Positions 1 through 6,016 of a DNA stretch of 6,016 nucleotides are shown piece by piece. Position numbers and translations under genes: made by a program. How positions within the stretch are numbered: position 1 is the stretch's first letter; the number at the start of each line of letters is the position of its first letter. The notes under the pieces are model-generated. The model saw only the letters and a list, made by a program, of their open reading frames with translations, was not told where the DNA came from and searched no databases. The stretch is from Competibacteraceae bacterium UBA2792 (lineage in GTDB: Bacteria; Pseudomonadota; Gammaproteobacteria; Competibacterales; Competibacteraceae). The stretch covers positions 17,769 through 23,784 of the forward strand of contig DEHU01000055.1 in the NCBI GenBank assembly GCA_002352125.1. The letters run 5' to 3'.

Positions 1-744
1 ATGGACCGCATGCTGTACGTCGCGATGACCGGAGCCCAGCAAACCTTGCAGGCACAGGCCATCGTCAGCCACAACTTGGCCAACGCCAACACCGCTGGCT
101 TCCGGCAGGATTTGGCCGATTTCCGCAGCATGCCAGTTTTTGCCGATCATGGAATGCCCACCCGGGCATACGCTATGGCCGAACGGCCCGGCTCGGATCT
201 GCGACTCGGTCGCGTTATGACCACCGGTCGCGATTTGGATGTCGCCCTGCAAGGCGAAGGCTGGATCGCGGTGCAAGCGCCCGACGGCAGCGAGGCCTAT
301 ACTCGTGCCGGCGATTTGCAAGTGGACGCCAACGGTTTGCTGAAGACGGCAAACGGCCACCCGGTAATGGGCAACGGCGGTCCGATTTCCATCCCGCCCG
401 CCGAGAAAATCGAGGTCGGTGCCGACGGCACCATTTCCGTCCGCCCGCTCGGCGAAACATCGACCAATCTCGTAGAAGTAGATCGCATCAAGCTGGTCAA
501 GCCCGCCGATGGCGCGCTTTACAAAGATGACTCCGGCCTGATGCGCACGAACGACGGACAGCCCGCCGCGCCGGATGCCGCGGTCCGCTTGCTGGGCGGA
601 GCGTTGGAGAGCAGCAACGTCAATCCCGCCGAGGCACTGGTCAACATGATCGAATCGGCCCGCCGGTTCGAATTGCAGGTCAAGATGATGAAGGTGGCGG
701 AAGACAACGCCAACACCACCAACCAATTGCTGCGCCTGGAATAG
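1..744 (+). CDS. flgF: FlgF, flagellar proximal rod protein
   Basis: Proximal rod subunit of the flagellar basal body, exported through the flagellar type III apparatus and assembled in the periplasm. The 247-residue product is close to the usual FlgF length of about 250. The N-terminal rod signature SHNLANANTAGF is at residues 23-34, a central FlgE/F/G-type fold follows (GRDLDVALQGEGW, residues 76-88), and the C-terminal helix signature SSNVNPAEALVNMIE lies near residues 204-218. No cleavable signal peptide is seen, as expected for this export route. FlgF is chosen over FlgG because the protein is shorter, lacks the long Ser/Gln-rich stretch seen in the next gene, and directly precedes that gene. 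The ATG is the first base of the window, so its ribosome-binding site cannot be inspected; length and alignment of the N-terminal motif still support this start. The stop codon overlaps the Shine-Dalgarno of flgG. Confidence 0.96.
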   Translation: MDRMLYVAMTGAQQTLQAQAIVSHNLANANTAGFRQDLADFRSMPVFADHGMPTRAYAMAERPGSDLRLGRVMTTGRDLDVALQGEGWIAVQAPDGSEAYTRAGDLQVDANGLLKTANGHPVMGNGGPISIPPAEKIEVGADGTISVRPLGETSTNLVEVDRIKLVKPADGALYKDDSGLMRTNDGQPAAPDAAVRLLGGALESSNVNPAEALVNMIESARRFELQVKMMKVAEDNANTTNQLLRLE

Positions 745-747
745 GAG
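743..747 (+). promoter_or_regulatory. Shine-Dalgarno of flgG overlapping the flgF stop codon
   Basis: AGGAG lies 9 bases before the flgG ATG at 757, and its first two bases are the last two bases of the flgF TAG stop. A ribosome terminating on flgF would sit on the flgG binding site, which suggests translational coupling. Confidence 0.8.
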
Positions 748-756
748 CAAACTCTC

Positions 757-1542
757 ATGACTTCCGCCTTATGGATCGCCAAGACCGGTCTGGACGCCCA
801 ACAGACGCGCATGTCGGTCATTTCCCACAATCTGGCCAATGCCAGCACCGCCGGGTTCAAGCGCGGTCGCGCTCAGTTCGAAGATTTGCTGTACCAAAAC
901 GTGCGCCAGACCGGCAGCCAAAGCTCGCAAAATACCCAATTGCCGTCGGGATTGATGTTGGGTACCGGCGTCCGCACCACGTCCACCGCCAAGATTTTCA
1001 CTCAGGGCAACCTCGTCCAAACCGGTAATCCCTTGGACCTAGCCATCAGCGGGCGGGGATTTTTTCAGGTTCAATTGCCGGACGGCACCGCCGCCTACAC
1101 TCGCGATGGTTCTTTCCAGATCAACGCCGACGGCCAGATCGTCACCGCCAACGGCTATTTGTTGCAACCCCAGATTACCCTGCCCGCCAACGCCCAAAAC
1201 GTCACCATCGGCAGCGATGGCACGGTGAGCGCGAAAATTCCCAATCAACCCGCTCCCAGCCAAGCCGGCACGATCCAAATTACCGACTTCGTCAATCCGG
1301 CCGGCCTGCAAGCGGTCGGCGAAAATCTGTTCGTGGAGTCGGCCGCCAGCGGTTCGCCGCAAGACGGCAATCCCGGCACGAACGGGTTGGGCTCGATCAC
1401 GCAGGGTTCGCTGGAAACCTCCAACGTCAACGTGGTGGAGGAAATGGTGGACATGATCGAAACCCAGCGGGCCTACGAAGTCAATTCCAAAGCCATTTCC
1501 ACTACTGACCAAATGTTGCAATACGCCAACAACAACCTGTAG
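757..1542 (+). CDS. flgG: FlgG, flagellar distal rod protein
   Basis: Main subunit of the distal rod, the drive shaft that runs through the P and L rings and joins the hook. At 261 residues it matches the usual FlgG length of about 260. The N-terminal rod signature [12 protein letters not shown] is at residues 23-34. A FlgG-type extended stretch (about residues 46-85, including the [16 protein letters not shown] segment) is absent from the FlgF paralogue just upstream. The core [16 protein letters not shown] is near residues 90-105. The C-terminal helix signature [20 protein letters not shown] is at residues 221-240. The two rod genes are clearly paralogous at both ends. The start follows a good AGGAG at 9-base spacing, and the gap to flgF is 12 bases. 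No cysteine and no Sec signal, consistent with type III export. Identity is firm. Confidence 0.98.
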   Translation: MTSALWIAKTGLDAQQTRMSVISHNLANASTAGFKRGRAQFEDLLYQNVRQTGSQSSQNTQLPSGLMLGTGVRTTSTAKIFTQGNLVQTGNPLDLAISGRGFFQVQLPDGTAAYTRDGSFQINADGQIVTANGYLLQPQITLPANAQNVTIGSDGTVSAKIPNQPAPSQAGTIQITDFVNPAGLQAVGENLFVESAASGSPQDGNPGTNGLGSITQGSLETSNVNVVEEMVDMIETQRAYEVNSKAISTTDQMLQYANNNL

Positions 1543-1551
1543 GCCGCCGCC

Positions 1552-2232
1552 ATGAGAAAACCATCCGCCGCGCTCGCGCTAGCTGTCCTGCTGTCGGGAT
1601 GCAGCGGATTGGTTCCGCAGCACGAGTTCAACCCGGTAACCCCTCAGGTCATGTCGCCGGTCAAGCCGAGCGATTCGAGTTCCCGCAGTCCGGGCACGAT
1701 CTATCAGGCGGGCGCCGACATGCGGTTGTTCGAGGATCGTTCGGCGCGGCGGGTCGGCGACATCGTCGTCATCCGGCTGGTCGAAAAAACCGATGCCACC
1801 AAGTCGGCCACGACCGGCGTCAACAAGAGCAGCGATATCGCTTTGCAAAATCCTTTTCTGCTCGGCGCCCCTTTCAGCGCCGGTTCGCTCAAGCTGAACG
1901 CCTCGGTCAGCGGCGAGCGCGAACTCGGCGGCGAGGGCTCCAGCGATCAGAGCAACAGTTTGACCGGCAACGTTTCGGCGGTGGTGGTCGGCGTTTATCC
2001 CAACGGCAACCTAGCCATTCGCGGCGAGAAAATGTTGACGCTCAACCAGGGCGAGGAAGTGGTGCAAATTTCGGGCGTGATCCGGCCGGAAGATATCGCT
2101 GGCGACAACTCGATACTGTCCAGTCGCGTGGCCGACGCTAAAATCACTTATGCTGGCAACGGCGCGTTGGCCGATGCCAACACGATCGGCTGGCTGGGCC
2201 GCTTCTTCCTGAGCCCGCTGTGGCCGTTCTAA
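1552..2232 (+). CDS. flgH: FlgH, flagellar L-ring lipoprotein
   Basis: Outer-membrane lipoprotein that forms the L ring around the distal rod. The 226-residue length compares with about 230 for the family. A lipoprotein signal peptide is clear: basic MRK start, hydrophobic core, lipobox LSGC with the lipidated cysteine at residue 17. The following residue is Ser, not Asp, which fits sorting to the outer membrane. Family blocks seen: GTIYQ (48-52), [20 protein letters not shown] (59-78), [20 protein letters not shown] (144-163), SGVIRPEDI (174-182) and the C-terminal [10 protein letters not shown] (210-219). Nine bases separate it from flgG. There is no convincing Shine-Dalgarno (the gap reads GCCGCCGC), so translation is probably coupled to flgG. 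C17 is the only cysteine in any of the real gene products of this window. Confidence 0.98.
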   Translation: MRKPSAALALAVLLSGCSGLVPQHEFNPVTPQVMSPVKPSDSSSRSPGTIYQAGADMRLFEDRSARRVGDIVVIRLVEKTDATKSATTGVNKSSDIALQNPFLLGAPFSAGSLKLNASVSGERELGGEGSSDQSNSLTGNVSAVVVGVYPNGNLAIRGEKMLTLNQGEEVVQISGVIRPEDIAGDNSILSSRVADAKITYAGNGALADANTIGWLGRFFLSPLWPF

Positions 2233-2243
2233 AATTTCTAACC

Positions 2244-2249
2244 GAGGTG
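2244..2249 (+). promoter_or_regulatory. Shine-Dalgarno deciding the flgI start
   Basis: GAGGTG lies 6 bases before the ATG at 2256. It supports that start over the in-frame GTG at 2220, which lies inside flgH and would add 12 residues in front of a normal signal peptide. Confidence 0.75.
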
Positions 2250-2255
2250 TCCGCG

Positions 2256-3353
2256 ATGCTCCGCCGTTTTTCGTTGATTCTGCTGCTCGCGCTGACGGCG
2301 CACGGCGCTTGGGCCGAACGGATCAAAGATCTGGCTACCGTTGCCGGTGTGCGCAGCAACCAATTGGTCGGCTACGGTTTGGTGGTCGGCCTGACCGGCA
2401 CGGGTGACCAAACCACCCAAACCCCGTTTACGGTCAAGAGCCTGAAAAGCATGTTGTCCAACCTGGGAGTCACGGTACCACCGGAAGTGAATCTGCAACT
2501 GAAAAACGTCGCGGCCGTTTCCGTGCAGGCCGAGCTACCGCCTTTCGCCAAGCCGGGCCAGACGATCGACGTTACGGTGTCTTCGATCGGTAACGCCAAG
2601 AGTCTGCGGGGAGGCAGCTTGCTGATGGCTCCGTTGAAAGGGGCAGATGGCGCAGTCTATGCAATAGCACAAGGAAACGTGGTGGTCGGCGGGCTCGGTG
2701 CCGAAGCCGGTGGCTCCAAAGTCATCGTCAACGTCCCCAGCGCTGGCCGCATTCCCAACGGCGCTACCGTGGAGCGTCAAGTTCCCGACACGTTCGGCGG
2801 AGAGGGTCCCATCGTGCTGAACCTGCGACAGGCTGATTTTACGACCGCCGAGCGGCTCGTCGAAGCCGTCAACAAGGCGTTTGGTGGCGACGTCGCGCGA
2901 GCGGTGGATGCGACGTCCGTCGAGGTCCAAGGGCCGGCCGACCGCAACCAGCGCGTCAGCCTGATCGCGGTACTGGAAAACATCGAGGTCGTTCCAGCCC
3001 AAGGCACGGCCAAGATTATCGTCAATTCCCGCACCGGTACGGTGGTCATCGGCCAGAACGTGAAGGTCGGTCCGGCTGCGGTGTCGCACGGCAATCTGAC
3101 GGTCACCATCACCCCGGATCCCTTCGTCAGCCAGCCGGCGCCGTTTTCGGGCGGCCGGACTGTGGCGATCCCGAATGCCAACGTGTCGGTCAACCAGGAA
3201 AAGAAACCGATGTTTCTGTTTAATCCGGGCGTTGCGCTGAACGATATCGTTCAGGCGGTCAACCAGGTCGGTGCCTCGCCCAGCGATCTGGTCGCCATCC
3301 TGGAAGCGCTGAAAGCGGCTGGCGCCCTGAAAGCCGAACTGATCGTCATCTGA
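2256..3353 (+). CDS. flgI: FlgI, flagellar P-ring protein
   Basis: Periplasmic protein that forms the P ring in the peptidoglycan layer around the rod. With the ATG at 2256 it has 365 residues, the same length as I recall for the enterobacterial protein. A Sec signal peptide is plain: MLRR, a hydrophobic core at about 5-15, and cleavage predicted after AWA at residue 20, leaving mature [13 protein letters not shown]. Conserved family blocks are [17 protein letters not shown] (35-51), [20 protein letters not shown] (95-114), [14 protein letters not shown] (119-132) and [14 protein letters not shown] (164-177). A longer reading from GTG 2220 is possible but would bury the signal peptide behind 12 residues and lacks a Shine-Dalgarno. 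No cysteine is present, so the intramolecular disulfide known from the E. coli protein cannot form. It ends 2 bases before the next gene. Confidence 0.97.
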   Translation: MLRRFSLILLLALTAHGAWAERIKDLATVAGVRSNQLVGYGLVVGLTGTGDQTTQTPFTVKSLKSMLSNLGVTVPPEVNLQLKNVAAVSVQAELPPFAKPGQTIDVTVSSIGNAKSLRGGSLLMAPLKGADGAVYAIAQGNVVVGGLGAEAGGSKVIVNVPSAGRIPNGATVERQVPDTFGGEGPIVLNLRQADFTTAERLVEAVNKAFGGDVARAVDATSVEVQGPADRNQRVSLIAVLENIEVVPAQGTAKIIVNSRTGTVVIGQNVKVGPAAVSHGNLTVTITPDPFVSQPAPFSGGRTVAIPNANVSVNQEKKPMFLFNPGVALNDIVQAVNQVGASPSDLVAILEALKAAGALKAELIVI

Positions 3354-3355
3354 AC

Positions 3356-4222
3356 ATGGCCAACGCTAACTGGAAAATCCTGTCGCTGTTGATCGTCACT
3401 TTCCTGGTCGCGCTCGGGCTGCAGGCAGGTGCCATCAAGATCATGGTCAATTTGTCGCGCCCGGCCGACGCGCCGGTCGCGGCCAGCGACAACCGGACCT
3501 CGTCCACCAAGCAGCCGGTCGCGTCCGCAGAAGCGACGGACGCGATGGCAGAACGGCGAGCGACCGTTTCCGAGGAACGGGGTGCGAGCGATCCAGCCCC
3601 GGCCGCGCGAGAACCGAAACCGACGGTTTTGGTATCCGATCCGCCGCATCTGGCCAACTTGGCGGCAAAATCCGAACCGTCTCACGACGAACCAAGCCCC
3701 GAAGCCTATCGGGCTTCGGCCGTTGTCCAACCGGCCGCCTCGCATCTGCCGCCGGCCGCTCCATCGGCCTCGGTCGAAGTGAAACCGCAACCGAACATTG
3801 CCAGTCGTGCCACCGGCGCTCAGGCGGCTGCCGCTTCGTCTTCCCCAACTCCTGCTGTCGCTTCGATCGACAAACCTGCTGCCGAGCCGGCCGAGTCGGC
3901 CGAACCGGCCAAGCCGATCATCGCGAGCAATCTTCAGGAACCTGCCTGGCTAAAGGCCCGCGATCCGAAGCATTACACCGTGCAGCTTTACAGCGGTAAA
4001 GATATCGGCACGCTCAAGGAGATTGCCGCCGTAACGCCTTCGTCCGAGCCGCAAGCCTACTATTCGACCGGCAGCCGTTCCGGCCCGTGGTATTCGTTGG
4101 TCGTCGGCGACTATCCGGATTCCGACACCGCCCGCGCCGCCGCCGCGAAGCTAACCGCCGAGTCGCCGGCGCTAAAACCCTGGATTCGTCGATTCGGCGA
4201 GATTCAGGCCAAGATGCACTAG
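3356..4222 (+). CDS. Membrane-anchored SPOR-domain protein in the flg operon
   Basis: I do not recognise a named gene. The 288-residue product has three parts. Residues about 8-28 form one hydrophobic segment after a short start with one Lys, read here as a signal anchor, though an uncleaved versus cleaved signal cannot be settled by eye. Residues about 35-200 are a low-complexity Ala/Pro/Ser/Glu-rich linker, probably disordered and periplasmic. Residues about 206-280 look like a SPOR domain: HYTVQLYSG at the first strand, then QAYYSTGSRSGPWYSLVVGD, then a helix DSDTARAAAAKLT and a final KPWIRRFGEIQ. SPOR domains bind peptidoglycan glycan strands lacking stem peptides. The pattern resembles the C-terminus of the cell-division protein DamX as I remember it. 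It begins 2 bases after flgI with no Shine-Dalgarno and ends 9 bases before flgJ, so it is embedded in the operon. A role in locating or aiding wall remodelling around the rod or P ring is inference. Confidence 0.85.
   Translation: MANANWKILSLLIVTFLVALGLQAGAIKIMVNLSRPADAPVAASDNRTSSTKQPVASAEATDAMAERRATVSEERGASDPAPAAREPKPTVLVSDPPHLANLAAKSEPSHDEPSPEAYRASAVVQPAASHLPPAAPSASVEVKPQPNIASRATGAQAAAASSSPTPAVASIDKPAAEPAESAEPAKPIIASNLQEPAWLKARDPKHYTVQLYSGKDIGTLKEIAAVTPSSEPQAYYSTGSRSGPWYSLVVGDYPDSDTARAAAAKLTAESPALKPWIRRFGEIQAKMH
3881..3910 (+). repeat. Three 9-base tandem repeats in the linker of the SPOR gene
   Basis: The unit GCCGAGCCG occurs three times with one substitution in the second copy and one in the third, followed by GCC. 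It encodes AEP-AES-AEP at residues 176-184. Such in-frame repeats in a disordered linker can gain or lose copies without a frameshift. Confidence 0.7.
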
Positions 4223-4226
4223 GAAA
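4221..4226 (+). promoter_or_regulatory. Shine-Dalgarno supporting the GTG start of flgJ
   Basis: AGGAAA overlaps the TAG stop of the SPOR gene; its AGGA core ends 7 bases before GTG 4232. This arrangement mirrors the flgF-flgG junction and decides for the GTG start. Confidence 0.7.
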
Positions 4227-4231
4227 TTCCC

Positions 4232-5233
4232 GTGGTTACCGCAACGGACTCGGCATTTGTCTACACGGATTTCCAGGGATTGGCCAGTCTGCGGCACCAA
4301 GCCCAGCAAAATTCGCCCGATGCCGTTCGAGAAGCTGCCAAACAGTTTGAGGCGGTATTCGTGCAGATGATGCTGAAAAGCATGCGTGCTGCCAGTCCAG
4401 GCGATGGTGGAATCATGGACAACGACCAGAGCCGGCTCTACCGCGATATGTACGACCAGCAAATTGCCTTGACCATAGCCAAGCAAGGCAAACTGGGGCT
4501 TGCGGATCAGATCGCCAAACAACTGGGCGGCGCCGGCAGCGATCAAGCGTCTCGTCCGGTATCGCCCGAGATCGTCGGCGATCCGCTGGCCGCGCTGCGG
4601 CAGGTAGAGCGAATCCGATCGAGCGTGGCGATGCCCGTCGCGACGGCGTCCGTCAAATCTGGTCTCGTCGAGAACGATCGCAACCCGTATCCGGCCAGCG
4701 ATGCGCCCTTCGAACCGTCCTCGCCGACGGCGTTCGTGCGGCGGATGTGGCCGCATGCCCAGGAAGCGGCTCGCCAACTGGGCGTCGCGCCCGAAGTGCT
4801 CATCGCTCAAGCGGCTCACGAAACCGGATGGGGCAAGTCGGTACCGCGCTTCGCCGATGGCCGTACCAGCCACAACCTGTTCGGCATCAAGGCCAACCGG
4901 GGTTGGGAGGGTGAACGGGTTGTCAACTCCACCCTGGAGTTCGTGAACGGCGTGCCGGTCAAACAGCGAGACGGTTTCCGGGCGTATCGTTCCTACGCCG
5001 AAAGCTTCAGCGACTACGCGAGATTTTTGCAGGTCAATCCGCGCTACGGCGAGGCGTTGAGTCTGGTCAGGGACGGATCGGCTTATCTGCGTGCCCTGCA
5101 GCGGGCCGGCTACGCCACCGATCCGAACTACGCCAAGAAAATTCAGGGGTTGATGGATGGTCCGGCGTTCGACGCAGCGTTGGGAACCCTAAAGTCGGCG
5201 CTCGTTCAGCCGATATCAAATTCGAAGGGGTAA
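4232..5233 (+). CDS. flgJ: FlgJ, rod cap and peptidoglycan hydrolase
   Basis: Two-domain periplasmic protein. The N-terminal part caps the growing rod; the C-terminal part is a glucosaminidase-family enzyme that opens peptidoglycan for the rod. Length is 333 residues, against about 313 in enterobacteria. The rod-binding domain covers about residues 28-100 (EAAKQFEAVFVQMMLKSMR at 34-52, QQIALTIAKQGKLGLADQIA at 76-95). A variable linker spans about 101-165. The hydrolase domain covers about 166-310: LIAQAAHETGWGKS (190-203) carries the likely catalytic Glu197, and TLEFVNG carries Glu236. The spacing of 39 residues equals that between the Salmonella catalytic residues E184 and E223 as I recall them. 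Further support is HNLFGIKA, FRAYRSYAESFSDYARFL and the AGYATDPNYAKKI block. No Sec signal is seen, as expected for type III export. It starts with GTG, well placed after AGGA. The C-terminal tail, residues about 311-333, is not conserved and its DNA carries a probable sigma-28 promoter. Confidence 0.97.
   Translation: MVTATDSAFVYTDFQGLASLRHQAQQNSPDAVREAAKQFEAVFVQMMLKSMRAASPGDGGIMDNDQSRLYRDMYDQQIALTIAKQGKLGLADQIAKQLGGAGSDQASRPVSPEIVGDPLAALRQVERIRSSVAMPVATASVKSGLVENDRNPYPASDAPFEPSSPTAFVRRMWPHAQEAARQLGVAPEVLIAQAAHETGWGKSVPRFADGRTSHNLFGIKANRGWEGERVVNSTLEFVNGVPVKQRDGFRAYRSYAESFSDYARFLQVNPRYGEALSLVRDGSAYLRALQRAGYATDPNYAKKIQGLMDGPAFDAALGTLKSALVQPISNSKG
5190..5216 (+). promoter_or_regulatory. Sigma-28 (FliA) promoter for flgK, inside the 3' end of flgJ
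   Basis: The -35 element is TAAAGTCG (5190-5197) and the -10 element is GCCGATAT (5209-5216), separated by exactly 11 bases. Against the enterobacterial sigma-28 consensus TAAAGTTT-N11-GCCGATAA this is 13 of 16 matches, including the whole TAAA and GCCGAT cores. Transcription would start near 5222-5225, giving flgK a leader of about 70 bases. It lies in codons 320-329 of flgJ, a variable tail. FliA control suits a hook-filament junction gene that is needed only after hook completion. No experiment is available here. Confidence 0.78.
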
Positions 5234-5236
5234 CCA

Positions 5237-5285
5237 CCTCTCGTGCGGTTGCGCCCACGATATGCGCCGCTTTGACGGCCGGAGG
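5237..5285 (+). promoter_or_regulatory. Possible folded leader of flgK
   Basis: Two pairings can be drawn. GCGC at 5251-5254 pairs with GCGC at 5264-5267, extended past a 3-base bulge by GCG 5245-5247 with CGC 5268-5270. Outside it, CCTCT at 5237-5241 can pair with GGAGG at 5281-5285 (four Watson-Crick pairs and one G-U), which is the flgK Shine-Dalgarno. No run of T follows, so this is not a terminator. The stems are short, so the structure is tentative. Confidence 0.3.
5281..5285 (+). promoter_or_regulatory. Shine-Dalgarno of flgK
   Basis: GGAGG lies 9 bases before ATG 5295. It is the best match to the anti-Shine-Dalgarno in the window, fitting a gene that is translated independently and not by coupling to flgJ, whose stop is 61 bases upstream. 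Confidence 0.85.
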
Positions 5286-5294
5286 ATCTGATTC

Positions 5295-6016
5295 ATGGTA
5301 GACATTTTGCGCACGGGCCTTTCGGGGCTGGTCGCTTTCCAGCGGGCTCTGGCCACCACCAGCCACAACATCGCCAACGCGAATACGCCCGGTTACAGCC
5401 GGCAGCGGGTCGAGTTGACCAATAGCCGGCCGGCTTTCGCCGGCAGTATCGGGCAACCGATATACGTCGGTACCGGCGTCAGCACACAGTCGATTAGCCG
5501 GGTCCACGACGATTTTCTGACGCAGCAAGTTCGCAACCACGGTTCGAACGTTGGCCAGTCGGAAGCCAAGAGCGCGTGGATCGATCAGTTGGACGGTATT
5601 CTCGGCGATAGCGATACCGGTTTGGCCCCGGCGCTCGGCCAGTTCTTTGGCGCCGTGCAAGATGTTGCCGACAGCCCGGCATCGACGTCGGCGCGCCAAG
5701 CTCTGCTCGGCCAAGCCGGAACGTTGGCTGCCCGTTTCCAGGAACTGGATGGCCAGATGAACACCTTGCGCGAAGGCGCCAACCAGAGCCTGCGCAACAC
5801 CGTCGGCGAGATCAACAGGCTGGCGGAAAATATCGCGAAGGCGAACGGCGCCATTGCGCTGATGCAAGGCAACGGCGGCGCTTCTCCGGATTTGCTGGAT
5901 CAACGAGACCAGATAGTCGCCGATCTCGCCCGGCGCGTATCGGTGAGCACGGTGGTCCAGGACGATGGCACCCTGAGCGTGTTCATCGGCAAGGGACAAA
6001 CCTTGGTGTTGGGCGG
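5295..6016 (+). CDS. flgK: FlgK, hook-filament junction protein 1 (3' truncated by window)
   Basis: First of the two junction proteins that link hook to filament, exported by the flagellar type III system. The reading frame is open from ATG 5295 to the window end: 240 complete codons, less than half of the roughly 550 residues usual for FlgK. The N-terminal axial signature is SHNIANANTPGYSRQRVEL (residues 23-41), where the Pro-Gly-Tyr-Ser-Arg-Gln form is typical of FlgK and not of the rod proteins. Helical D1 domain follows, with GLAPALGQFFGAVQDVADSP (109-128), ARQALLGQAGTLAARF (133-148), and the family block LLDQRDQIVADLAR (200-213), then the start of a beta domain (DGTLSVFIGKGQTLVLG, 224-240). 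The start is supported by GGAGG. Likely expressed from the sigma-28 promoter at 5190-5216, perhaps also by readthrough from the operon. flgL would be expected next, outside the window. Confidence 0.97.
   Translation, partial: MVDILRTGLSGLVAFQRALATTSHNIANANTPGYSRQRVELTNSRPAFAGSIGQPIYVGTGVSTQSISRVHDDFLTQQVRNHGSNVGQSEAKSAWIDQLDGILGDSDTGLAPALGQFFGAVQDVADSPASTSARQALLGQAGTLAARFQELDGQMNTLREGANQSLRNTVGEINRLAENIAKANGAIALMQGNGGASPDLLDQRDQIVADLARRVSVSTVVQDDGTLSVFIGKGQTLVLG

Noticed and set aside
1219..1235. TGGCAC inside flgG as a sigma-54 -24 element
   Set aside because: The matching position 5 bases later reads GCGC where TTGC is expected, and it lies mid-gene with no gene start nearby.
1..1542. The similar ends of flgF and flgG as a recent gene duplication
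   Set aside because: The shared N- and C-terminal signatures are those of all rod/hook axial proteins (also seen in FlgK); the central parts differ strongly, so this is ancient family paralogy.
2140..2177. TAAAATCA followed by GCCGATGC in the flgH 3' end, resembling a sigma-28 site for flgI
   Set aside because: The spacer is 22 bases where sigma-28 needs about 11, and flgI needs no late promoter.
3251..3790. Minus-strand open frames opposite the SPOR gene
   Set aside because: Arg/Gly-rich translations, typical of the complement of an Ala/Pro/Ser-rich linker. The + strand frame has an anchor, a domain and operon spacing.
4172..4873. A 233-codon minus-strand open frame opposite flgJ
   Set aside because: Shadow of flgJ, which has full domain support; no motif and no plausible start context.
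5245..5270. The hairpin before flgK as a transcription terminator of the flgF-flgJ transcript
   Set aside because: The stem is short and bulged and is followed by TTTGAC with no T run, so intrinsic termination is unlikely.
5067..5999. A 310-codon open frame on the minus strand opposite flgK and the flgJ end
   Set aside because: It lies wholly antisense to well-supported genes, and its translation is Arg/Ala/His-rich with no recognisable motif. Long antisense frames are common in GC-rich genes.

Overview
The window is a run of co-directional (+ strand) flagellar genes from a Gram-negative bacterium. The order is flgF, flgG, flgH, flgI, an unnamed SPOR-domain gene, flgJ and the 5' part of flgK. 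P-ring (FlgI) and L-ring (FlgH) proteins imply an outer membrane. A two-domain FlgJ (rod cap plus glucosaminidase) and the flgFGHIJK order are typical of gamma- and betaproteobacteria. By eye the GC content is moderately high, roughly 60%. I cannot name the genus from the sequence; a gammaproteobacterium is the best guess.

Layout: 1-744 flgF (proximal rod), 757-1542 flgG (distal rod), 1552-2232 flgH (L-ring lipoprotein), 2256-3353 flgI (periplasmic P-ring), 3356-4222 a membrane-anchored protein with an Ala/Pro-rich linker and a C-terminal SPOR domain, 4232-5233 flgJ (GTG start), and 5295-6016 flgK, cut by the window end. Gaps between the first six genes are 2-23 bases, so they look like one translationally coupled transcript. 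The only larger gap, 61 bases, precedes flgK. There is no gene-free stretch over 300 bases, and I see no RNA genes, insertion sequences or CRISPR repeats.

The genes act together in building the axial part of the flagellum. FlgF and FlgG form the rod. FlgJ caps the growing rod and cuts peptidoglycan so that it can cross the wall. FlgI and FlgH form the bushing rings in the peptidoglycan layer and outer membrane. FlgK is the first hook-filament junction protein, added after the hook is complete.

Two points stand out. First, the gene between flgI and flgJ encodes a SPOR (peptidoglycan-binding) protein that is not part of the textbook flg operon; it sits next to the only wall-cutting enzyme of the set. 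Second, the 3' end of flgJ holds a near-consensus sigma-28 (FliA) promoter with correct 11-base spacing. It would make flgK a late gene with its own start and a structured 5' leader of about 70 bases.
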